The notes under the pieces: model-generated | What the model was told of the DNA's origin: nothing | What the model saw: the letters and a program-made list of their open reading frames with translations, nothing else | Database searches by the model: none | Origin: Strigomonas culicis | Taxonomy: Eukaryota > Euglenozoa > Kinetoplastea > Trypanosomatida > Trypanosomatidae | Assembly: GCA_000482145.1 (NCBI GenBank) | Contig: AUXH01000464.1 | Location: forward strand, 1-15,309 | DNA length: 15,309 nucleotides | Direction: 5' to 3' | Part shown: one piece after another, positions 1 to 5,650 of the stretch | How the letters are laid out: each line of letters opens with the position of its first letter | Numbering within the stretch: position 1 is the first letter of the stretch | Translations under genes and position numbers: made by a program

Positions 1-114
1 GCTGCCTCGGCCGTTGAGAGGCGCGTATCTATCTGTCATCGCCGTCGCTGGTCGGGCGCCGTCCGCACGGTGGGAGCGCGGGGCACGGGAAGGGGAGGAA
101 CCTCCGGCACCCAT
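1..114 (-). CDS. Gene 1: family member, N-terminal fragment (MGAGGSS start), runs off left edge
   Basis: The 38 codons read leftward from the ATG at 114 stay open to the window edge. The protein starts MGAGGSSPSRAPRSH, the same first seven residues as genes 2 and 3. Gly2 with Gly at position 5 and Ser at position 6 fits the N-myristoyltransferase consensus, so attachment to the cytoplasmic face of a membrane is likely. After residue 7 the similarity to gene 2 is weak but detectable: shared AP, TA, a following D, and an NG pair in the same order. The start codon is fixed by a conserved TAGAAATGGGTGC context, by an 11-base T tract ending in AG two bases upstream, and by similarity of the whole 5' flank to that of gene 2. 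The C-terminal module cannot be seen. Function unknown. Confidence 0.85.
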   Translation of the reverse strand, partial: MGAGGSSPSRAPRSHRADGARPATAMTDRYAPLNGRGS

Positions 115-790
115 TTCTAAAAAAAAAAAGAGTATCTGCGTATTTTAAAAAAGAAAGTACGTAAAGGGAACAGGAAAAAGAGAACCCAACAGAAAGCAAT
201 TACAAGGCAAAAAAAACTATAAAAAAAAGGAAGAGAAGTTGAACAAAAGGAAAACAAGGATTCCAATAGGTGACATCTGTTCAGTCTAGCATAGCAACGG
301 ACCTCTGCCGACACGAACACTGTGCAGTACATCCATGGGAACAGAGGCTCACAGTAAAGCAAGTGCTAATTCAAGAAAAGGGAAAATAGTTCCTTTAAAA
401 AAACAAAACGCTTACGAACAAAGTAAACTGAAGCTCCATAGGCTGTGAAAACAATAACAAAAATAAATGTTACATATCGAAAAATAGAACAGTGAAAAAA
501 AGCAAAAGGTTTTTTTTTACAAGAATCAATTCATTTGTTATTGTTTTTTATGTTTCTTCATTCTTTTTTCCTTCGTTAAATTAGTGTACAGGCGAACGTG
601 TGAACTACACACTAACAATTAGAACAGGAAAAAAGATGTAATTAATAGTGACCATATAACATAATTTTCAACTCGCGTATACAATCGATAATAAACATAT
701 GAACACACTACCCCAGAGTACTGAGTACGGCAGTAGAGGGAATAAATAGTGTAGAAGATCTCCCTTTTGTTTTTCTTCATCATCGCAAAC
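95..790. repeat. Duplicated gene-flank unit, copy A
   Basis: This stretch aligns with 2041-2780 across start codon, 5' flank and most of the spacer. Identical or nearly identical blocks include 95-119 with 2041-2065 (start codon block), 157-183 with 2115-2141, 293-331 with 2246-2284 (39 bases identical), and GTACTGAG and ATCGATAATAAA blocks near 670-735 and 2640-2730. Between blocks there are small indels, mostly in A runs. The similarity fades near 790/2780, where the 3' UTRs of genes 2 and 3 differ. It is an old tandem duplication, or a spacer kept similar by gene conversion. Confidence 0.85.
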
Positions 791-908
791 ACTATTTTGC
801 ATAAATGAAAAAAAAAAGTAAAAAAAATAAAATGACAAAAAAGGAAGCACAAAGAAAAAAAAAAGATTAAATAAAACCTACCCAATATATCGTTCACTCT
901 TACAAGTA
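115..908. other. Intergenic spacer between gene 2 (3' side) and gene 1 (5' side)
   Basis: This is an AT-rich spacer with many A runs on the plus strand (T runs in the sense direction) and no coding signature. Most of it, up to about 790, is a diverged copy of the spacer upstream of gene 2. It should hold the gene 2 3' UTR and polyadenylation region on the right and the gene 1 splice acceptor on the left. The hydrophobic peptides that can be read on the minus strand are translations of T-rich DNA without ATG starts. Confidence 0.8.
117..140 (-). promoter_or_regulatory. Predicted trans-splice acceptor of gene 1
   Basis: On the sense strand a run of 11 T follows a CT-rich stretch and ends in AG at 118-117, leaving only AA before the ATG. 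If this AG is used, the native 5' UTR is two nucleotides plus the spliced leader. A second AG lies upstream in GCAGATACTC and would give a slightly longer leader. Confidence 0.6.
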
Positions 909-2060
909 TCATTCGGGAAGAGACTCCCATCGGGGCGACGTCACCACCTGCGCATCGCGGCGCATCACAAAGCCCATCATCTCCACCAGCTTCAAATGCT
1001 TATCGTAGCGGCAGTACTCATTCGATTTGCAGTACGCGCGCTGGAACTCTGGGTCCTCCACGTTGGTAGGCGGCCCGGAGAAGTTTGGCTGGGGATACGG
1101 TGTGCGCTTATACTTGTACGTCTTCTGCTCTTCCTCCCTGCTCATCGGCCGTGGCGCCTGGCCCGCCCCTTGTGGCGGGTCCTTCTCGCAGGTCCCCGGA
1201 GTGCCTTTGAAGGAGGCAGAGCCGTTCATACTACCGCCCACGGCGCCCCTGTTGTGCGCGCCGTTAGAGGGGTCCGTGAGCGAGCCACGCGCGGCGGCGA
1301 CGCTGCCCTGTCCCTGCGGCCGGCTCGACGGGCTCTCGGGGCGTGCCGCCGTCGCCTCCATGCCGCGCAACAGCTTCGACACAGCGCGCTCCAAGTCCTC
1401 CTCCTCCTCGTGTGGTGCGCCGGTGCTCTGGTCCTGGCGCGCTAGCATGAGCCGGATCGCGTATTCCGTCTGCTTCCGCTGGGTGGCCAGCACGCCGCGG
1501 ATGTCGCCGTCGCCCAGCGCCGACTCCCGCCGCAGCGCCGCCGCGTCAGCCGCCGTGGTCGCAGCGGTGGTGATCGTCACCGTGTCGGCGGGTCGCGTGC
1601 GCGCGGGTCGCTTGCGGAACAGCCGGTAGATGATTTCCCGCCGCCTCTTTGTGCGCAGCAGCGGGGCCTGGGAGCCGACCGTGCTCGCCGCCGCACTCGG
1701 CACGCGGGGCGCGCCGCTGTTCGCGAACCAGGTCCGCGCGTCAATCCCTGACGGCAGGGACTCTATGCCCCACCGCGTGCTGTACTCGCTCCGCTGACTC
1801 TCCGTGCCCAGAAACCGCCTACTGCCGCGCGAAGACAGGTACGAGAGAATGGAGCCCTTGTCGTTGATACTCCTTAGTTTAGAGGAGAGGTACGAGACTC
1901 CACTGGCGGTGCTGCAGCTGCTGCGGCGCGTGTGGCTCGTACTTGGGCGGAAGCTGCCATTGCGGTGCGCAGAGCTGTCCTGCACCGCCGTCGGTGGCGG
2001 GACGCTGCCCTCAGGCGGAGCATGAGGTGCACAGGAAGCGGAGGAACCTCCGGCACCCAT
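909..2060 (-). CDS. Gene 2: N-myristoylated PQP/SPxWESL family protein, 383 aa
   Basis: The protein starts MGAGGSSASC; Gly2 is a likely myristoylation site and Cys10 a possible palmitoylation site. Residues 56-84 hold a Ser-rich SYLSS...GSILSYLSSRGS motif shared with gene 3, residues 104-111 hold SGIDARTW, and 136-152 form a basic patch (RTKRRREIIYRLF). Residues 191-208 (LATQRKQTEYAIRLMLAR) look helical. About 55-60 residues after 216, opening with an EEEEDLERAV helix-like stretch, are absent from gene 3. The C-terminal module starts at 319 (RTPYPQPNFSGPP), carries Cys344 and Cys350, then LVEMMGF, and ends TSPRWESLPE at the stop. The frame stays open upstream of 2060, but that extension lacks an ATG in a suitable place and only translates T-rich flank, so the conserved TAGAAATGGG start is preferred. 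No named family recognised; a membrane-tethered adaptor is an inference. Confidence 0.92.
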   Translation of the reverse strand: MGAGGSSASCAPHAPPEGSVPPPTAVQDSSAHRNGSFRPSTSHTRRSSCSTASGVSYLSSKLRSINDKGSILSYLSSRGSRRFLGTESQRSEYSTRWGIESLPSGIDARTWFANSGAPRVPSAAASTVGSQAPLLRTKRRREIIYRLFRKRPARTRPADTVTITTAATTAADAAALRRESALGDGDIRGVLATQRKQTEYAIRLMLARQDQSTGAPHEEEEDLERAVSKLLRGMEATAARPESPSSRPQGQGSVAAARGSLTDPSNGAHNRGAVGGSMNGSASFKGTPGTCEKDPPQGAGQAPRPMSREEEQKTYKYKRTPYPQPNFSGPPTNVEDPEFQRAYCKSNEYCRYDKHLKLVEMMGFVMRRDAQVVTSPRWESLPE

Positions 2061-2780
2061 TTCTAAACGTGCAACAAAAGAAAAAAAAAGAGAATCTGCG
2101 TTTGAAAAAAAAAAGTACGTAAAGGGAACAGGAAAAAGAGAGCGCAAAACTAAATGACTCCAAGGCAAAAGGAAAAAAAAACTACAAAAAAGGGAAGAAA
2201 AGGAAAACAAGGGTTTCCATAGGTGACATCTCTTCAGTCTCGCACAGCAACGGACCTCTGCCGACACGAACACTGTGCAGTACACCTCCGGGTTGCAGGG
2301 GCTCACAGTAAGACAAGTGCTAATTCACCAAGTATACATCAGAAAAACAGTTTAAAAAAAAAAACATGTACGAACATGATTACGAAACAAACTGCAACAC
2401 CATGTGCTGCGAAAACAACAACGAAAACAAATGCCCCATATCGAAAAGTAGAACAGTGAAAACAAAAAAGAATTTCTTTTTTTTTAAGGAGAAAAATCAG
2501 CTTTTATTGTTGTTTCACTTGTCTCATTTGGTTTTTTATTTGTTAAATTAGTGTACACGCGAATGTATAAAATTCATACTATAAATTAGAGTAAGAAAAA
2601 AAAATGCAACTCATTGTGACTATATAACATTAGTTCCAAATCGCGTATGCAATCGATAATAAAAAGTAAAGACCACAAAATATGCAAACACACTCCCCCC
2701 AGGGTACTGAGCACAGCAGTAGAGGCAGTAAATAATGAGGGAGTATAAAGGGTATTACTTTTTTTTTATTTCTTCAGCAT
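2041..2780. repeat. Duplicated gene-flank unit, copy B
   Basis: This is the partner of 95-790. It covers the gene 2 start codon, its 5' flank and most of the spacer toward gene 3. Order and spacing of the conserved blocks are kept, with indels mainly in homopolymer runs. Gene 3 has the same 25-base start block (4048-4072), but its farther flank is unrelated, so the duplication involved the gene 1/gene 2 pair after gene 3 had split. Confidence 0.85.
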
Positions 2781-3095
2781 TGCACCTGATTTCCTTGAAG
2801 ATAAACAACATGAACTCGAGAGAAAAGACGATAAAGAGTGAGCTACAAAAGGAGAAAACAAAACAGCACTCATATCAGACGAAGAGATTATCTAAGCTCT
2901 CAGAAAGTTCAAAAAAAAAATGTGAAAGAGAAAAGAACAAGTACACGAACAAAAAAAGGCACAGTGCATGCCTCTTATTTCCTTTACAGACGAAAAACAA
3001 AAGAGACATATTGTAAGATAAGCATATAAACGGAAGGAATAAAGCAAAATTCAACAATCATCTACACAATACAGACTCCCTTCTTACACAAACAG
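2061..3095. other. Intergenic spacer between gene 3 (3' side) and gene 2 (5' side)
   Basis: The left two thirds are copy B of the duplicated flank. The right part, about 2780-3095, is unique A-rich sequence that would be gene 3 3' UTR. Open frames here are Lys-rich on the plus strand or Phe/Leu-rich on the minus strand, as expected from biased composition, and none shows the GC-rich codon use of the real genes. Confidence 0.8.
2063..2097 (-). promoter_or_regulatory. Predicted trans-splice acceptor of gene 2
   Basis: The sense strand reads a T/C tract, then GCACGTTTAGAAATGGG. The AG at 2064-2063 lies two bases before the ATG, as in gene 1. A second candidate AG at 2097-2096 follows another T run and would give a leader of about 35 nucleotides. 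Confidence 0.55.
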
Positions 3096-4067
3096 CTAAC
3101 GAAGAGATTTCCACCTGGGCGACTTCACCACCCGTGCATCGCGGTCCATCGAAAAGCCCATCATCTCCACGAGTCTCAAATTTGTATCGTAGCGGCAGCG
3201 TTGGTTCGACTTGCAGTACTGAAGTCGCAACAGCGGGTCATACCTGTTGATCGGCGGACCAAGGAAGTTTGGTTGAGGATACGGCGTGCGCCTGTACTTG
3301 TACATCCTCCGCTCCTCCTGCCGCGTCATCGGTCGGGGCGCCAGGCCCATCCCCTGCGGCGGGAGCATCCCGTAGCCGCCCGGCGCGCCTTGGAAGCCGG
3401 CGTAGCCGTTCATCCCGCCGTACCCGGCGCTCGCGGTGCGCGGCGGTGCTGTCGTCCCGTCCCGCGCGAGCATCAGCCGTATCGCGTCCTCCGTCTGCTG
3501 CCGGTTGCGCGCGAGGACCGTGCAGACGTCGTTGGCCTCCAGCGCCATCCGGCGCTGCTGCGCCGGGTCCGCGGCGGTTTTGCCCACCTTCGCGCCGGGC
3601 GGCTTTGGCGCGCCGCGCTCGCCGAACAGCCGATCGATGAACCCTTTCCGCTTCTTGGTGCGGGGCAGGTGGGGCTTGGAGCGGCCGCCGGTCGACGCGC
3701 CGCTGCGCGCGCTTGCCGCGCCGCCGGTCGAGAGCCAGCGCTCCAGGTCAATCCCCGACGGCATCGACACACCCGACCGCCTGCTCGACCAGCTCCCGTG
3801 CTGCGAGGCGCCCAACCGCCGGCTGCTGCCGCGCGAGGATGCATACGAGAGCATGGAGCCATTGCTGCGGATTCGCCCCATTTCGGAGAGGTACGAGGCC
3901 GCACTGGCGTTGCTATAGGTGCTTTGAGGCGCGGGGCCCGTGCCCAGGGGGAGGCCGCCAATGGGGTACGGATAGCCATTCGGCACCGCCGGAACGCTGC
4001 CCCCACGCGGCGCATGCGGCACACGCGAAGTGGGGGGGCCGGGGGTGGAGGAACCTCCAGCACCCAT
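3096..4067 (-). CDS. Gene 3: N-myristoylated PQP/SPxWESL family protein, 323 aa
   Basis: This is the closest paralogue of gene 2 and is collinear with it. It starts MGAGGSSTPG (myristoylation context; no Cys near the N-terminus). Residues 29-39 read PNGYPYPIGGL. Residues 58-86 hold SYLSEMGRIRSNGSMLSYAS plus a second SSRG/RRLG element, 104-111 SGIDLERW, and 136-152 a basic patch (RTKKRKGFIDRLF). Residues 185-202 read LARNRQQTEDAIRLMLAR. A Gly/Tyr/Met-rich stretch (215-242) takes the place of the gene 2 insert. The C-terminal module follows APRPMTRQEE: RTPYPQPNFLGPP, Cys285 and Cys291, LVEMMGF, and KSPRWKSLR at the stop. An upstream extension of 30 codons (to 4157) reads through the T/GTT tract and would put the conserved MGAGGSS inside the protein, so the start at 4067 is preferred. 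Function unknown; probable membrane-tethered disordered protein. Confidence 0.92.
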   Translation of the reverse strand: MGAGGSSTPGPPTSRVPHAPRGGSVPAVPNGYPYPIGGLPLGTGPAPQSTYSNASAASYLSEMGRIRSNGSMLSYASSRGSSRRLGASQHGSWSSRRSGVSMPSGIDLERWLSTGGAASARSGASTGGRSKPHLPRTKKRKGFIDRLFGERGAPKPPGAKVGKTAADPAQQRRMALEANDVCTVLARNRQQTEDAIRLMLARDGTTAPPRTASAGYGGMNGYAGFQGAPGGYGMLPPQGMGLAPRPMTRQEERRMYKYRRTPYPQPNFLGPPINRYDPLLRLQYCKSNQRCRYDTNLRLVEMMGFSMDRDARVVKSPRWKSLR

Positions 4068-4069
4068 TT

Positions 4070-4105
4070 CTACACCTCGAACAACAACAACAACAAAAAA
4101 AAAGG
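4070..4105 (-). promoter_or_regulatory. Predicted trans-splice acceptor of gene 3
   Basis: The sense strand has a T run and a (GTT)5 tract, then CGAGGTGTAGAAATGGG. Two AGs are possible: at 4077-4076, leaving nine nucleotides, and at 4071-4070, leaving two. The latter matches genes 1 and 2. Confidence 0.55.
4080..4095. repeat. AAC trinucleotide microsatellite
   Basis: About five AAC units run directly into an A run, within the presumed polypyrimidine tract (GTT units on the sense strand) upstream of gene 3. Length variation here could alter splice-site strength. Confidence 0.8.
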
Positions 4106-4596
4106 AGTTACGTCCGGAAACACAATGTACACAAAGAGAACGAAAGTGAAAAAACAAACACTATAAAAAAGGGGGAAACGATTAGTGTGAGAGAAGATGA
4201 ACTGGTGAAATCAAAACACATACAACAAGAAAGAAAAAAGAATCATTGTCATTGAGCATACACACGTCTAATCCATTCCACTCAGAGAAAAGGGTTGTGT
4301 TATCCGTTACATGAAAAGCTGCAAAACAAAGCACAAATGAAACTAAAGAAAAGAGCAATTCACACATATATATAGTACGCGCAATAGTTGATGATGCTAT
4401 CAGTATGCAAAAGGGGGAGAAAAAAAATGAGCAAAGCAAAAGGAAAAGGAAAAAACAAGGTAGATGGATGGTGTATGTCTGTGTGTGGGCTGACGGACAC
4501 ACGTGGAAGGGTAGAGAGAGTCACAGCAGTGCGACCCGCCACTACTTCACTCGAACGTCCGACGTTGGCGGCTCGGCGTCATGCCGCGCCCATGTG

Positions 4597-4923
4597 CTAC
4601 TCGTCGTCCCCACCACCGACCCGCACGTGACGATCGCGTAGGCACTTCTCTGGGACGGCCATGTTCGCGTACGAGTCCTGGTAGAGCTGCGACTGGTAGG
4701 CGCGCGCGGCGGCGAGCTCTCCGTCACAGACTTGCTGACCGGCCTCGATGACTGCCCTGTCATGGCGCACGCTCACGCCCGCACGCCTTGGATGTAGCGG
4801 TGGTCTGCCTGCACCAACGCCCGGCTCCAAAGGATTGCGTGACGACGCATCGCCACAAACATGGTTGAGGAGACGGGAAGAGGTTATCGTTGTTTTCTTG
4901 GTAAACAGCTGCTGCATCCCCAT
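4597..4923 (-). CDS. Gene 4: small conserved-looking protein, 108 aa, not of the family
   Basis: The protein starts MGMQQLFTKKTTITSSRLL, a stretch with basic and hydroxylated residues and no acidic residue, which could be a mitochondrial presequence. The myristoylation rule is not met because position 6 is Leu. Residues 23-55 are Gly/Pro/Arg-rich. The C-terminal half (about 58-98) looks helical and folded (AVIEAGQQVCDGELAAARAY, then QSQLYQDSYANM and PEKCLRD) with two Cys; the protein ends GGGDDE. Codons are GC-rich at third positions, unlike the spacers. The ATG at 4923 is chosen because a clean CT-rich tract ends in AG nine bases upstream; a longer frame to 5124 only translates that tract. 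It lacks the PQP and SPxWESL elements. I do not recognise it; a small mitochondrial protein is one guess. Confidence 0.75.
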   Translation of the reverse strand: MGMQQLFTKKTTITSSRLLNHVCGDASSRNPLEPGVGAGRPPLHPRRAGVSVRHDRAVIEAGQQVCDGELAAARAYQSQLYQDSYANMAVPEKCLRDRHVRVGGGDDE

Positions 4924-5650
4924 ATCAACGGTCTGCGAGACAGAGCAAAAGAAAAGGTGAGAGAGAGAGAAAGAAGCAAAAGTCTGTGGGCGGGGGGACA
5001 AAAAGAGGCGCCGTATGAACGAGTAGCGGAGGCATAAAAGAAGACACATGAGCACCCACCCCGAGCAGTCAGTATCACGTTGAGTGCGAGCACACCATGA
5101 CCATTCGCTTGAATGGAAACGCACCTAACATATGTACAACACAAAACGTAGATGACTAAAAAGGAGAAACAAAACGGATACGGAGAATATCAAAGTATGC
5201 ACATTTACAGATATACATATACAAGAAAACAAAAAAAAACAAATACATATCAAAAACAAAAACGGGTCAACAAAAACAAAGAAGTGAAGAAAAAACATGT
5301 ACCACAAAAACAAAATAAAAAAAGGGGGTACAACAAAATGAATAAACAACGATTAAGCATATGTTTGTATGAGCAGATCATCAAAGGTATCCCGCAAGTA
5401 CAGTTGTCTACTTATTTTACTGGTTAAAAAAAGTTTAACAACTCCCTAATGCACAGGGTTAAAAGGAGGACCAAAGAGATTTTAGAGAATATTGAATAGA
5501 GAGGAAAAGATTTCGTTACACCTACACAAAAGAATGAGTATCGAACGAGGCGACGAAAGCATCCTGTCGCATTGTCCGTATATACATAGAGAGAGACGAA
5601 TAGGTGTATGTTGCTTTACAAGGAGACCATACGTACTTGTGACAATGTGT
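4924..5650. other. Intergenic spacer between gene 5 (3' side) and gene 4 (5' side)
   Basis: The left 60 bases hold the gene 4 acceptor tract. The rest is very A-rich on the plus strand, especially about 5150-5340, with CA/TA-rich stretches near 5200-5260. A 91-codon plus-strand frame here is almost all Lys, Gln, Asn and Tyr codons and is a composition effect. The part next to 5650 would be gene 5 3' UTR. Confidence 0.75.
4933..4982 (-). promoter_or_regulatory. Predicted trans-splice acceptor of gene 4
   Basis: This is the clearest acceptor in the window. On the sense strand a CTTCTTTCTCTCTCTCTC-type tract with no internal AG ends in CGCAG at 4934-4933, nine bases before the ATG. Confidence 0.7.

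Larger units (their letters stand above)
4068..4596. other. Intergenic spacer between gene 4 (3' side) and gene 3 (5' side)
   Basis: This is A/T-rich spacer with no coding signature. It contains the gene 3 acceptor tract on the left, a short ATATATA run near 4369-4376, and a small inverted repeat GTGTGT/ACACAC (4481-4486 with 4497-4502) about 95 bases beyond the gene 4 stop. A 106-codon hydrophobic minus-strand frame at 4182-4502 has AT-rich codons and is not believed. Confidence 0.75.

Noticed and set aside
117..362. Conserved peptide YCTVFVSAEVRC in the flanks of genes 1 and 2 as a small gene or uORF
   Set aside because: The match comes from the duplicated noncoding flank. Neither copy starts with ATG, and the frame relation to the downstream gene differs between copies.
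2061..2306. 82-codon N-terminal extension of gene 2
   Set aside because: It begins at GTG and translates the T/C tracts of the 5' flank into Phe/Leu/Ser. It would bury the MGAGGSS start shared with genes 1 and 3.
3201..4166. Plus-strand frame of 321 codons opposite gene 3
   Set aside because: It mirrors gene 3; its end is an Asn/Lys stretch from the AAC and A runs of the gene 3 splice tract.
4182..4502. 106-codon hydrophobic frame downstream of gene 4
   Set aside because: AT-rich codons, composition-driven Phe/Leu/Ser peptide, no acceptor tract in a fitting place.
4481..4502. Small inverted repeats (also 8702-8720 and 13157-13178) as terminators
   Set aside because: The stems are only 6 bp and positions relative to stop codons differ. 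Kinetoplastid genes inside a unit do not use hairpin terminators, so they were only noted with the spacers.
4924..5124. 67-codon N-terminal extension of gene 4
   Set aside because: It reads through the pyrimidine tract and the strong acceptor AG at 4933, so it would not be in the mature mRNA.
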